Of a DNA stretch of 64,000 bases, positions 1-12,060 are shown one piece after another. Origin of the DNA: Cavia porcellus (taxonomy: Eukaryota; Chordata; Mammalia; Rodentia; Caviidae); the NCBI RefSeq assembly GCF_034190915.1, contig NW_026947500.1:22566501-22630500 (forward strand), read 5' to 3'. The notes below the pieces were generated by a model. The model made no database searches. It was not told where the DNA came from and saw nothing but the letters and a program-made list of their open reading frames with translations. Both the position numbers and the translations under genes were made by a program. Each line of letters starts with the position of its first letter. The first letter of the stretch is position 1.

Positions 1-1298
1 AGCCCCTAGCCAACCTTATTTTTAAAAAAAGGAAGAAAAAGCTCAAATTCATGCAATAAGAAATGAAAAAGGTGAAATCAGTACAGACTCTATAGAAATA
101 CAGAAGATCATCAACACCTATTTCAAAAACCTCTACTCTCAAAGGTTTGATAACACAAAAGAAATAGACAGATTCCTAGAAACATATGAAGCACCAAAGC
201 TAGGTCAAGAGGATGTAAAACTGCTGAATAGCCCAATTTCTATTTATGAAATTGAAAATGTAATTAAGTCCTTACCTACAAAGAAGAGCCCAGGCCCAGA
301 CGGATTCACTGCAGAATTCTACAAGAAATACAAAGAAGACCTAATGATGACACTCCTCAAACTCTTCAATGAAATTGAAAGGGGAGCAATCCTTCCTAAG
401 TCATTCCTGGAAGAAAATATTACTCTAGTATCAAAACCTGAGAAAGTCCCAACCAAAAAAGAGAACTATAGACCAATCTCCCTAATGAACACAGATGCAA
501 AAATCATCAATAAAATATTGGCAAATAGGATGCAGCAAATCATCAAGAAGATTATACACCATGACCAAGTGGGATTCATCCCAGGCATGCAGGGATGGTT
601 CAACATACGTAAATCAATAAAAGTAAAAAGTAATCCACCATATCAATAAAGCCAAAAGTAAGAATCACATGATCATTTCTATAGATGCAGAAAAAGCTTT
701 TGATAAGGTTCAACATTAATTCATGATAAGAACCTTACAGAAAATTGGAATAGATGGTCTTTACCTCAATATAATAAGGGCCATCTAGGACAAACCAACA
801 GCCAGTATCATACTAAATGGCCAAAATTTGAAGGCATTTACTTTAAAGTCAGGCACAAGGCAAGGATGTCCTTTATCACCACTCCTATTTAATATAGTAC
901 TGGAAATACTAGCCAGAGCAATTAGACAAGAGAGAGAAATAAAAGGGGTAAAGATAGGAAAAGAAGAAGTTAAATAATCATTGTTTGCAGATGACTGATA
1001 CTCTACATAGAAGACCTCCCTAAACTCCATTGAAAGACTCTTAGATATAATAAATAAATTCAGTAATGTAGCTGGATACAAAATCAATAGCATTCCTATA
1101 CACTAACAACAAAATCACAGAGAAATAAGAGAAGCCACACCCTTTACACTAGCAATCAAAAAATGAAATATTTAGGAATTACTCTTATGAAAGAAGTGAA
1201 AGTGGGGGTTGGGGATTTAGCTCAATGGCATAAGTGCCTGCCTTGTAGGCAGGCAGTCGTGAGTTCAATCCCTGGTACCGATAAAAAGGAAAAAGACA

Positions 1299-1329
<31 letters not shown>

Positions 1330-2780
1330 GAAAGAAATGAAAGAGCTATACAGGGAAAATTATAATATACTGAAAAAAGAAATTGAAGATGATCTCAGAA
1401 AATGGAAAGATATCCCTTGCTCATGGGTAGGAAGAGTAAATATTGTGAAAATGGCCATTCTCCCAAAACTCTTATACAGACTCAATGCAATTCCAATAAA
1501 AATACCATCAACATACTTCATAGATCTAGAGAAACCACTCCTAAAATTCATCTGGAGTGAGAAGAGACCTAGAATAGCAAAGACAGTTCTAAGCAACAAA
1601 GGCAAGGCAGGAGGCATCACAATCCCTGACTTGAAGTTATACTGCAAAGCAACCATAGTAAAATCAACATGGTACTGGAATCAAAACAGAGCGGAAGATC
1701 AATGGAATAGATTAGAAGATACAACCACAACTATGAACACACTCAACCACCTTATCTTTGATAAAGGAGCAAAACAGGTTCACTGGAAGAATGTAGTCTT
1801 TTTAATAAATGGTGTTGGAAAAACTGGCTCTCCATATGCCGAAAACTAAAACTAGACTCATGCCTATCACCATGTACTAAATTAAAATCTAAATGGGTCA
1901 AAGATCTGAATATTAAATCTATTGGAAGACAAATTGGGTAGAAACCTTGAAGACATAGGGGTAGGTAGAGAATTCATGAACAGGACTCAAACCGCATGGG
2001 AAATACTTCCCAGAATCAATAACTGGGATCACCTCTTTTTAAAAAGTTTCTGCATGTCAAAAAAGTCTCCAGCATAGTGAAAAGAAAACCCACAAACCGG
2101 GAAAAAAATCTTAGTGAACTGTCCCTCAGACAAAGGACTTCTGTCTAAAACATACAAAGAATTTTTAAAAATCAGACCTCCAAAATTCAAAGATCCAATC
2201 CAAAAATGGGCATCTGAGATGAACACACATTTCTCAGATGAAGAAATACAAATGGCAAATAAATACATGAAAAAATGTTCATCATCATTAGTCATTAGAG
2301 AAATGCAAATTAAAACCACACTAAGATCCCATCTCACTCCTGAAAGAATGGCCAGGATCAAGAAAACCATCAACAACAAATGCTGGAGAGGCTGTGGGGA
2401 AAAAGGAACTTTCTTGCACTGTTGGTGGGAGTGTAGACTGGTGCAACAATTGTGGAGGCAGTCTGGAGATTTCTTCAAAAGCTGGGATGGACGTCCCATT
2501 TGTTCCAACTATCCCACTTCTAGGCATATTCCCAGAAGAACTGAAAGCATCATACTACAGTGATATATGTGCACCCATGTTTATAGCAGCACAATTTGTA
2601 ATTGCCAGATCTTGGAAACAACCTAAGTGTCCAGCAACCTAGGAATGGATAAAAAGTTGCGGTATTTTTATACTCAGCTATAAAGAAAGATCACATTGAT
2701 ATATTTATAAATAAATGGACACAGCTTGAGACCATACTCATAAGTGAAATAAATCAAACTCACATGTATGAATACCAAAT
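1..2780 (+). pseudogene. L1 ORF2 (endonuclease/reverse transcriptase) pseudogene
   Basis: Readable segments: the fingers motif [10 protein letters not shown] near 280-310; [10 protein letters not shown] and NKILANRMQ at 463-540; the polymerase FADD box at 984-995, followed immediately by a TGA stop; the later region [10 protein letters not shown] and [14 protein letters not shown] (1435-1580); and the C-terminal zinc-knuckle-like C-x3-C-x7-H-x4-C at about 2380-2440. Several stops and frameshifts make it non-functional. The SINE insertion adds 47 in-frame codons at 1163-1849. Confidence 0.9.
1203..1329 (+). mobile_element. ID-like tRNA-derived SINE inside L1 ORF2
   Basis: Has tRNA-type A box (tttagctcaatggcataag) and B box (gagttcaatccc) followed by an A-rich tail. 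It is flanked by a 14-bp target-site duplication, gaaagaagtgaaag (1189-1202) and gaaagaaatgaaag (1330-1343), with one mismatch. Confidence 0.92.
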
Positions 2781-2799
2781 AGTTTCCCTAGTGTAAGAA

Positions 2800-4168
2800 A
2801 TGATTCAAATATATACAAGTATGTGGTAATCATGATTCCCCATTATGTGGCTTTGAAGCCTTTTAAATTTTCACTCATTAATTGGAATGGCTTTATTCTG
2901 GGTTGTTTGATATTATTGCTTGTGATGATATGAACAGCTATTTTGAAGAAAACAAGACATCATAATAGCTAGTGCAGATTTAATATCATCTTGTTTTGAA
3001 GTCCCACCAAACTGTTGTTCTTCTGTCTCCATTGGTTTTATCATGTTGTATCTTACTGGATTTTATTATATGTGATAGTATAAACAAAAATTTTTATAGG
3101 CAAAGAGATAATATAGAAACCATTGTTTGTTTTCCATTAGTTGGTGCTAAATACCCTGTAATACTTTCACCCTCTTGAATGGTTTCACACTGCCTTGATA
3201 TATTTGATGCCATAGCATACGAAGTTGTACTCAAATATTTCAAGGCAAGAGACTATGGTAACTACTATTAAGTCAGGTTATCCTGTGGTGAAGCACTAGG
3301 TTGCTGAAATTGTTTTGCTTTGACCTGTATTGTTATGCTGTTATGTTCTCTTTTTTCTCAATCTTCCCCTTTTAAAAAAAATTATTTATTTTTTAATTAA
3401 GGGAAAAAAATTTAAAAATTAGCAGGATGTATTATAGCAACTTTTTTGATTCCCGATTAACTTTATTTGAAGCCCTGTATTGCTCCCACTATCTTGTTTT
3501 GACTGATTTTACTCTGTTCTGTTCTGTTTGATAGTATAAAGTTTGAGAGTAGAGGCAACTACTTTGAAGGTAATAAGATTCATTATGATGCCCATTCTGG
3601 TTTGACTATTATCTTCTTTTGAAGACCTGTAATGTCTCCAATGTTTAGATTTTATTGGTCTTGTTCTTTACTGTTTTGTTCAATTTTACTATACTTAATG
3701 ATATAGGCAACTCTTTTAAGGTAGCAAGAGGCATTATGGTAACCATTGTTGATTACCTTGTATTCTGTTTTTACATCATGTACTATGTCCATCCTTTGTT
3801 TTGACTGACTGTTTGTTTTGTCACATTTGGTTTTAATTCTCTTCCCCCAAAAAAGTAATAAGAACTATGGGAGTAATAAAACCCAAAATGTGTAAATGTT
3901 GTTGTAAAAAAAGAGAGGAAAAAATAGTTCTCTAAAGAATACAACTGCAAGTGTGTTCAGGTGTGTAAGATAGATGACCATATTACTAAGTTTTTGTTGG
4001 ATCATTGAACACAACTGTTTGCAGTCTCACTGTTTGAATGTCCACTTTGTATGCTTTAATCCTGTAACTTGAACAACTATTTGTAAGATGATAATATGTA
4101 ATCTATTAACTAGTGATTTCTTACTGTTTTTTATGAAATTCTGTATTACTTGTACCCTTACACACATT
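2800..4168 (+). repeat. L1 3' UTR with internal repeats of about 150 bp
   Basis: Rich in GTTTTG and TTTTGAAG. Successive units begin near aggcaact at 3552 and 3705 (153 bp apart) and share 'caagagncattatggtaacc'-like cores and an 'attttactctgttttgtt'-like end. Related units are found in the two HAL1-like elements of this window. Confidence 0.65.
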
Positions 4169-5386
4169 TTTTGAGTTTTATTACTCCCAGAAGGAGGCAG
4201 GGGCACAGTGGGACTGAGATTCCTATGGAAGAAATGACCAGCTCCAAAGCTCAGAGGCAGAGATCCACAACTCAGGAGGAAGGAAGGAGACTGGGTGAGA
4301 CAGACTTGGTTAGATTTCCAGCCAGCTCCTCTCTGAGGCTTTTGTTTAAGCTCTGAAGCAGAAGGAAGGTGTGAGCGAGTTGGCTGGAGAAATGTTCAAT
4401 AGCATTCCTGGGGAGTCCCAAGTGTCCAGAGGGTGCCACTTTGTCTAGGCTCTTGTGCAGGCAGGGAGAGCACAGATGGTTGGGTTTACCCAGGTGAGAC
4501 TGTTGGAAAGAAAACCATCCTGAAGATGCCTTATGGGGCCTGTGCTAGGAAGGAAGGCTGAGACCAAGAGGGACAACGGACTAGAAAAAGGTGAAAGATG
4601 ATTTCCAAGTCTCCCACTTCCTCTGGAAGTGTTTTCCATTTACCTCGGGAAGTCACTGTGGTGGACTCGTAATTGGTGGGCAGCTTGTAACACCCAGCTG
4701 AACTGAATCAGCGTGGTGCTGGGCATGGAGGGCCCACCTGAGGATTGTTGCCAACAGCATAAAAAGGAGACCTGGAGAGGAAGACGTGGTGTTGTTGGTT
4801 CTCCTCATGCTGTTGGTTCTCCTGGAGGACCTCGTCAAACTTCTTTCCTGATATGAACTTGGCTATTCTCATTGTTGGAGGAGCTCAGGACATTGTTGTC
4901 ACTGAGAGTGGCTGCGGTTCACTCCGGAGGAGCTCTGGTCCTTACTTTGAGCATCACTTCCTAGCTCCAGTGCAGATCCCCCAGCCTGCTGGCACAGACC
5001 CTTCATCCCACTGGCATAGACTTTCTAGCTTCTACCACTGACCTTTGTGCCTTCCCAGCACAGATCTTTGAAATAGACTTGCCTGAGACATTGCCAAGCC
5101 CTCAGGTGAATTCTTGGGAATCTTTAGTGTGTGGGCAGGTTTCCTGAACTTTTTGTGTTTGATGCTTTGGACAACTATTATAAAATAATTCTATACATCA
5201 TGTGTCCTGTATTAAATTGTTTTCCTTGCAAACCCTGACAACAGTCACTGTACCTTCCTCCTGGTTCCTGAACCATCTATGGATTGATATCCATATCGGA
5301 TGGGAGTTATTTGTATCAATGACATTCAATAAGTATTTATTGAACTTGCTATAAATTGTCAAATAATAAATCCAATACCATCAGAT

Positions 5387-5428
<42 letters not shown>

Positions 5429-6270
5429 ATAATAATAATATAAAGATGCTGAGTTTGTTTATTTGCCAGGGAAGGGAATTCCTCAGTGAAGAAACTCAGT
5501 GGCATGTTTTTGGAGAGGACAGAGTCGGACCCTTTTTATGGTCATTGTTTGTTTTTCTTCTATTAAAGAATTAGGAAAGAAATAGTTTCAAAGTGGTTAT
5601 GCTAATTAAGGGTGACAGCATGCAATCGGGGTAGGATAGAAAGAGTCCTTAAGTCTCTATAAAGTTGGTTTAAAAGAGTCCCATCATTCACTGGTCACAA
5701 AGGTCTTCTGTGAAATCAGTGTGGCTCCAGCAGTCTGGTCTCAGGTCCACAGGAAATGAATAGCAACTTTCAGTTTGAATATTTCCTTAGCAAGAGTTGC
5801 TCTGGGTGGAAACATTTTCCTTTTGCAGTGTAATGTGGCATTCTGGCCCCAGGATATAGAGCAGTTCCTTCCTTCCTAGGAACTTTCATGGATTGCAAAG
5901 GGCAAAGAAGTCATGAGGGAATGTAGAATCCGTGAGCAGCAGTGGCCTGTTGGAGGACAGTGACCTTGAAAGCACTTCTTTTGTCAAAGGGAAGTGAACA
6001 CTGACTACATTTAATCATGAGGATGTGGTACAACAAAATAAGTGAATTCATTTAGAAGTCTGTTAACACTGTGCTAGGCGTGTAGTAAGTGCTCAACAAG
6101 TAGGAGTGATTATTACATAAAGAATGTGAGAGAAGGAAGGAATTCTGCAAAACTTTAGTTCCATTTCCTGATTTTACAGATAAGGAAGTTCGGCCCGAGG
6201 AGTGTAAATGGCATTCTTCAGGTGACTCTGCCGTAGCAGAGTCAGTGCCAGAATTTGCGTGTTCTCTTTC
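4169..6270. other. Gene-free interval
   Basis: No coding gene recognised. About 4650-5250 looks like a possible old LTR (TATA-like cataaaaagg near 4758, with an AT-rich end near 5200), but it cannot be named. An (AT)n tract follows, and a degraded minus-strand MIR occupies roughly 6055-6200. The remainder (5440-6050) shows nothing identifiable. Confidence 0.5.
5389..5425. repeat. (AT)n microsatellite
   Basis: A 37-bp run of alternating A and T, uninterrupted. Confidence 0.95.
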
Positions 6271-6289
6271 TCAGTCATCTGAAGGTTAA

Positions 6290-6384
6290 GAAGAGGTGTG
6301 TTCAGCATGTAAAAGCAGACTTTAGAATCAGAGAGGCCTGGGTTCAAGTCCTGGCTCGGCCACTTACTACTGTGTGACATTAAA
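6290..6384 (+). mobile_element. MIR SINE fragment
   Basis: tRNA-derived MIR core: 'agaggcctgggttcaagtcc' followed by 'ggccacttactactgtgtga'. Its 3' continuation is cut by the HAL1-like insertion whose target-site repeat begins at 6385. Confidence 0.75.
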
Positions 6385-6397
6385 CTTTGGTCTCCTG
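6385..6397. repeat. Target-site duplication, left copy
   Basis: ctttggtctcctg, identical to 9952-9964. It marks the left insertion boundary of the HAL1-like element and falls within a MIR relic. Confidence 0.85.
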
Positions 6398-7113
6398 GAG
6401 AGGAGCTAAAGATGATGAATCGGTAAGCAGCAGCATACAGAGGCTCCCTGAGAGAGACAACTAAGATGCCAAAATAAAACATCGTGGAGAGGTCTGGACG
6501 AGGTAGATAGATCCTCTTGACCCAGGAAGAAACTAAACGGAAAAGAGCTGGTCAAACACTCAGTCCCAGAGCTACCAATGGAGCTGCTAAGATTAGCGGC
6601 CACAGTACTCTTGCTGGAATCACCCGAACTCGTGCTGCTGCGACCCACCAGATCTGCAGTTGCACTAAAGTCGGAGGTCGGCGAGCCCAATGGAGAACAG
6701 AGCCAGTGTGGAGGAGACCTGCATTAACCCACAGTGAGTGCAGGGAATAAGACTCTCTCATGGGAAAGGGGCAACCAACTGGACGACATGTTGGAGTCGG
6801 ACAGGATGGGCAGGAACAAAGAACAGCAGTGACTTCAGTCAGTTGCCCCCTTCCCAGACCAGATTGGTGGGATCTGCTAGGCCTCAGTCACGCCCCTGGC
6901 GGGGACCCAATAAAGCATCCCAAACCGACTCCATATGCATGGCACACACTAACATAGTTGTCTAACCTGGAGGGAAGGGGCCAGCATATGCCGCCCCTGC
7001 TTGCATCTCAGTGACTAACAGCAAACTGGAGAGGGCAGAAATCCCTAGCCAGCATGCTTCAGAAGAACCATAACCAACAAGGAAAGGGGCTGGGACCTCC
7101 ACCATGTACCTGT

Positions 7114-8193
7114 ATGGAAGAAACCAAAAACATGACAAGAGAAAGAAACAAGAAAAAGTCTCCAGCCCTCAACCCTGAGAACATTGATCCAGGACAGGTA
7201 AATACAAAAGAAACTGAGGGCAGCAAACGTGCAATATCAGACACAGCATCAGTGGACACAAAGAGATGTCTTCAGGACCTCATAGATGAGCTCAAAGTGA
7301 AATATTTAACCAAGTAAAGCAAGAAATAAGTAGCTTAACAAAAGAAATGCTAAGCACCTATCAAGAAGATACAGATGGAAGAATGGAGGAACACCAAAAA
7401 AAGAGAGAAACATTCAATGAAGAATATTTTTAAAAACCTAGACTACAGGAAGCAGATTCAAAGATATTTCCAGGAAATTAAACACTTCTTTGAAAACTGG
7501 CAAAACTGCTTGAAAAAAACTGAGGATAGACTATCAAAACTTGAAGACAGGTTTGCAATGTCTGATAAAGAAAAGATCTCTTAAAAATAACAAGGAAACA
7601 GGCAGTTAACAATACAAAGGCTAAAGATGACAAGAGGATCTATAACTTAAGAATAAGAAATGTGAGTGAAGAAGCAGGGGTAAAAACAAAGGAACTACAA
7701 AGGCTATTCACAGAAATAATTAAGGAAAACTTCCCAAGCATAGGAAAAGGAAATGATATTCAGATGTATGAGGCATGCAGAACTCTAGCCATCTACAACC
7801 AAAACAGATCTACACCCAGACATATAATAATCATGATCCCAGAAATTCAATATAAGAACAGAATATTAAAAGCCATCAGAGAAAAGAAAGAGATCACCTA
7901 TAAAGGAAAACCCATCAAAATCACAGCAGATTTCTTGACATAGACCATCAAATGAAGAAGAGCTTGGAGTGAAGTATTCCAAACCCTGAAAGAAAATAAC
8001 CTGCAGCCCAGATTGATGTACCCTGAAAACTGTTTCTCAGAATTAATGGAGAAACAAGATGCTTCTATGACAAAGAGGAACTGGGGGAGTTCATGACCAC
8101 CAACCCAACCCTACAAAACATACTGAAAGACATTCTAGAGAGAGAAAAAAAAGTACCAGAATTTCAGGAACAGTGGCAGAGAGGCCTCAATGA
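7114..8193 (+). pseudogene. L1-type ORF1 (RNA-binding protein) pseudogene in HAL1-like element
   Basis: Starts MEETKNMTRERNKKKSP and spans about 360 codons with frame breaks (readable at 7114-7317, 7375-7584 and 7662-7943). The middle is Lys/Glu-rich and coiled-coil-like. The 7662-7943 part carries the ORF1p RRM/C-terminal features: ENFPSI, a region matching the usual RPRHII motif, KNRILKAIREK and ITYKGKPIKITADF. It ends at a TGA at 8191. ORF1p is the nucleic-acid-binding trimer of L1 particles; this copy cannot be translated intact. Confidence 0.88.
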
Positions 8194-9445
8194 ACAGGGC
8201 AGAAAGTAGAATGAAGGAGAAAAGCAGACAACCAATGGCAGAGAAATAGCATAGCAGAAATGAGGCAGAGAGGGTTGGCTATAATCTCTAACATAGATGG
8301 CCTTGATACACTGAAAAAAAGTAAAGAAACACAGGCAGAGTAGATCAGGAGGTAGGGTCCACTGACATACTCTGTATAGGAAATATAACTAACCTGAAAA
8401 AGGGCTTATGGACTGAAAATCAAATATGAGAAAACAGTGCTCTCTATGACAGGGAACCAGAGAGAAATAGGACAACTCAACCAGCACCTGCAGATAGGTT
8501 GGAAAGACAGGATGCTTATGTGCAATAGAGAACTACTTAGCTATAATGAAGGAAAACCTTGAGGCTTTTGTAGGCAAAGGAATACAACTTGAGATCAAGT
8601 CCAGGAGTGAGAAGGTTTGGAATCACTTAAGTAAATAGCAGATTGCCCCCCAATCTAAAAACCAAGGGAGTTGGTGGGACCCAAAATGCACAGTGTACTC
8701 TGTGGGAATGAAAGGCGAGGAACAGTCTAAAAAAAGAAGGCAGAGGATATTGTTAGTAATGAATCAGGATTTAAAACCCACATTACTCACATCACTCTGT
8801 TTAGATAGATTATATTCTGTCCCAGTTGTACTACTTGTACTAGATTTGAGAGCACAGACAGCTATCCCAAAAATAGGAGGAAATATGGTAATCATCCTTA
8901 ATTTCCTATTAACTTAATCTGAAGCCCTGTATAACTTACACTGTTTTACCATGACTGATCTTAGTTGAATCTGGTTTGTTAGATTGCTTTTGATATTGAC
9001 AGATTTTATCTGTTATGATTGATAGTATCAAGTCTAAGAGTATAGGCAACTACACTGAAGATGACAAGATTCACTAGAATACCTATTCTGGTTTGATTAT
9101 TACCTACTTTTGAAGTTTTACATGGTCTACAATGTTTTGTTTTTATTAATATTGTTATGTACTGCTATATTCAATTATAGTATGCCTGATGGCATAGACA
9201 ATTCTATTGAAGATAACAAGAGACAGCACAGTAACCATTTTAGAACAACTTGTACTGTGGTTTTATATGACTTTCATTTCATGTTTTTTTAGGAATATGT
9301 TTTGTTTTGTCTTTCTTTGTTTTGTTTTTCCCTCTAACACAGAAAGGATACAAATACATGTAGAGACTCATGCATGCATAGAACATATAAACAGTTTATG
9401 AGAACTGATTATATAACGCATGATGAAATGAACAACTACTTTGAA

Positions 9446-9511
9446 TCTTTTTTTCCAGTATCAGGTGCAAGGCAGGCACTTATGCTGCTGAGCTAAATCC
9501 CCTGTCCCTGC
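9446..9511 (-). mobile_element. Short ID-like SINE in HAL1 3' UTR
   Basis: Reverse-complement B/A-box remnant (aggcaggcacttatgctgct, then gagctaaatcccc) flanked by the 14-bp direct repeat acaactactttgaa at 9432-9445 and 9512-9525. The body is only 66 bp, so it is internally shortened. Confidence 0.8.
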
Positions 9512-9951
9512 ACAACTACTTTGAAGAAAAAGAGACACTAAGGTACCCAGTGCTGATTCTGTAGCATCATGATGTGAAATCCAGAAATACTATTATTCTT
9601 TGTTCAGAGTGATTTTAGCCTGTTTTGTTGTTGTTTAATTTCAACATACATGAAGGGATGGACAGCTATTTTGAAGAGAGACTATGACAACTATTGTTGA
9701 CAATCTGATCTTGAAGACCTAAAATGCCTTCTTCATTTTGTTCAGATCAGTTCTACACTATGTTGTTTCATGTGAATTGTCAGTATGTGACGATATGGTC
9801 AACTAGTTGGAAGAAAACAGACAACACAATAGATAGGTGAAGATCTTTGATCTTTGAAATTTATGTCTCTTACATTGCTTTCTCACGTTCTGTTTTGTTC
9901 TGTTCTGTTCTGTTCAATTTTACCCTCTTTAAAAACAAATTTTTAAAAAAT

Positions 9952-9964
9952 CTTTGGTCTCCTG
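9952..9964. repeat. Target-site duplication, right copy
   Basis: ctttggtctcctg, identical to 6385-6397, directly following the element's 'ttttaaaaaat' end. Confidence 0.85.
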
Positions 9965-10530
9965 CATGGAGAATGGGATGGAAACAAGGACTAAATCAGC
10001 TGAAAGACAGAGGGGCCACACACAAACACTCCACGCGTGGAAGCTCCATATTGTCCTTTGCTGAATTTTTCTAGCATTTTCTAAGACAGAAGCTCAAAAT
10101 GAAGAACACGGACACAGGCCCACAGGTGAGCCCTCATCCTTTTAGTGAAAGTCAAGGATCCTTGGACGTCAGCTCTAGGCAGGACACTGGCATTTGCCCA
10201 GCTCCACAGGTACAAGTCCGTCCTCACAGAGTGGCTTGCAGGACAGCACCCAAACGCCGTCCCCCAGGGCTCGTTACCCCTTCCCCGCAGTCTGAGCCAC
10301 TCTCTCTATGCGTGGGGGCTGCTCTCTGGTTGACAATCTCTGCTCTGTCCCCCTGGTCGCCTCACTGTCCTTGGAACTCACTTCAGCTTTCTTGCTGAAC
10401 TCCTAACCCTCTCTTTGGCTCCAGAATGCTCCACCTGGGCTACCGCCCTGGACACTTATCTCACACCTAATGTCTTCAGGGCGCCAGTCATTGTGAACTG
10501 AACACATACATAAGGTGTCACTGACTCTGT
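9965..10530. other. Gene-free interval
   Basis: No gene or confident repeat. Short frames such as that at 10099-10398 lack recognisable similarity and have no supporting signals. Confidence 0.5.
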
Positions 10531-10910
10531 ATATGGGAACATGGTTTGGAAAAGTGCCCCACAAAGGCCCTTGGGCTAATGGCCTGGGCTCTGGGATGTT
10601 GCTACTGAGAGGTGGTGAAAACTTTGAGAGACGGGGACTTACAGAAAGTCCATAGGTCGCCAGGGACATGGAAGAGGATGAGGAGACTCCAACCTCACCT
10701 GCTTTATTTCTATTTATTTATTTATTTATTTTGCTAACTGGCTTGTTCTGTGACCAGCTTTTTCCATCTCAAGATCTTACTGTGAGATGCTACCTTGCAA
10801 CAGCTCCAAAGCAATAGAGCTCCAAAACTGTGAGCCAAAAATAAACCTTTACTCTTTATAAGCTGGATTACCTCAGGTATTTGGCTATAGTCACAGAAAG
10901 CTCATATATA
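10530..10910 (+). mobile_element. MaLR-type solo LTR
   Basis: Carries the MaLR order of landmarks: 'actgagaggtggtgaaa', then 'aactgtgagccaaaaataaa', then 'ggattacctcaggtatttgg' near the 3' end, with AATAAA near 10839. A (TTTA)n stretch at 10703-10732 interrupts it. Non-coding LTR only; no internal region seen. Confidence 0.7.
10703..10732. repeat. (TTTA)n microsatellite
   Basis: About seven tttat/ttta units inside the MaLR LTR. Confidence 0.85.
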
Positions 10911-11427
10911 ATTTTGGGGGTTATTGACGTCTTTTATGAGTTAGAAAGAGCCATGTTATCTCTAGGACCGTTATTGACTAGGAACTGGACACTAGTGTAG
11001 CCTAGTAGGAGTTCAACATGACGTTTTGCTGGAATCTGAGGGAAGTGCTGAGCTGGTAGCTCATAGCCCTAGGAATGACCGTGCAATACGTAGTACTTCA
11101 AGGGGAGAAACTGAGTGTGATGATACAGAGAGGGGAGAAAAGCTAAGAGATGCAGAAATAGGCCCCGTCTCTCCTCCAGCTGCCACATCTTCCACAGTGA
11201 TGGTAATGGATGCTGTAAGCTGTCACTAAACTCCTCACTGAGGACAGAACTTGTCCCCCAGCTCCCAGGAGTAGGCATTATTGAGCTACCAGCCCTCCTT
11301 GGGATTGCCTCTGCTGGACAGCGCCCCATCCCATGCTGTCCCCTTCCAGGACACCTGTAGCCAATGACAGGATCTGTAACATCTTGGTCTCTTTGCCCCC
11401 ACTTCGAGCAGCTGTGTTATCAGATGG

Positions 11428-12060
11428 GGGTGTCCTAGGTGGGTTATTTCCAAGTTCTTGGTATTTCAAACAAAGAACTGCGCAGGACACTCAAGAGAAA
11501 TAACAAAAGTAAGCTTTATTACAGATGACAGAAGTGGGGCCACAGGGTGGGATCGGGCTGGAGAGGAGACTCATGGCCTCGGCAGGGGCAGGTGTTGGGC
11601 CTCTTGGGGTCCTGGAATTTTAGGAAGATCCACAGCTGGGGATTGACAGGAGCCCTGGCCCAACAGGATACCTGACCCGGCCACCGTCTGGGAGGAGGAG
11701 CTTTGACTGTACAAGGTTTTCAGCTGACACATCATGGTGTCCAGAGCCCACCCTTGGGATGGGTGACAAAACCACAGGGCAAATGAGGGTGGAGGCTGGA
11801 CACAGGCCGGGGTCAGATACCTGCAGTTTTGCACATTCGTGGGTCTTCAGGAAGACGGAATGAGCTTTTATCTGTTGAGTTCCCAATGTTTTCACATACG
11901 GGTCCTTACTCTGGCCTCTTTCTCTGTGTGATTTCTCTGTTTTGTCCTGGCTCCACCTCCTACCTCAGCTCTGCTGCAGTATCTCAGCCTCAGACACCCT
12001 TGTAGGAAGAGCTGAGTGATTTATTCCAACAGCAGCATAGTTCAACATTCCCCCTCTGAC
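11428..12060 (-). mobile_element. Possible ERV-type LTR (uncertain)
   Basis: On the minus strand an AATAAAGCTT-like signal (complement near 11513-11522) precedes a segment ending ..cctaggaca, as an LTR's R-U5 would. No TSD or family could be established, so this is tentative. Confidence 0.25.

Larger units (their letters stand above)
1..4168 (+). mobile_element. LINE-1, 3' half (ORF2 plus long 3' UTR), left end outside window
   Basis: ORF2 reverse-transcriptase and C-terminal sequence runs from base 1 to about 2780, followed by a T-rich 3' UTR to about 4168. That 3' UTR is closely similar to the HAL1-like element's at 27985-29340 and partly to that at 8880-9900, which identifies them as one LINE lineage. 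No clean poly(A) tail or target-site repeat is seen at the right end. The copy is interrupted by an ID SINE at 1203-1329. Confidence 0.9.
6398..9951 (+). mobile_element. HAL1-like (ORF1-only) LINE with perfect TSD
   Basis: Contains an L1-type 5' UTR (6398-7113), an ORF1 relic (7114-8193), a 3' segment (8235-8880) that includes a remnant resembling the C-terminal end of L1 ORF2, and a 3' UTR shared with the L1 at 1-4168. No reverse transcriptase or endonuclease region is present. It ends in a short A-rich tail and is flanked by the perfect 13-bp repeat ctttggtctcctg at 6385-6397 and 9952-9964, so both insertion boundaries are known. Half-L1 (HAL1) elements are an established class of ORF2-less LINEs. 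Confidence 0.8.

Noticed and set aside
2930..4168. CRISPR-like or satellite array in the T-rich repeats
   Set aside because: The units are diverged, about 150 bp long and confined to the 3' UTR of L1/HAL1 copies; the genome is mammalian.
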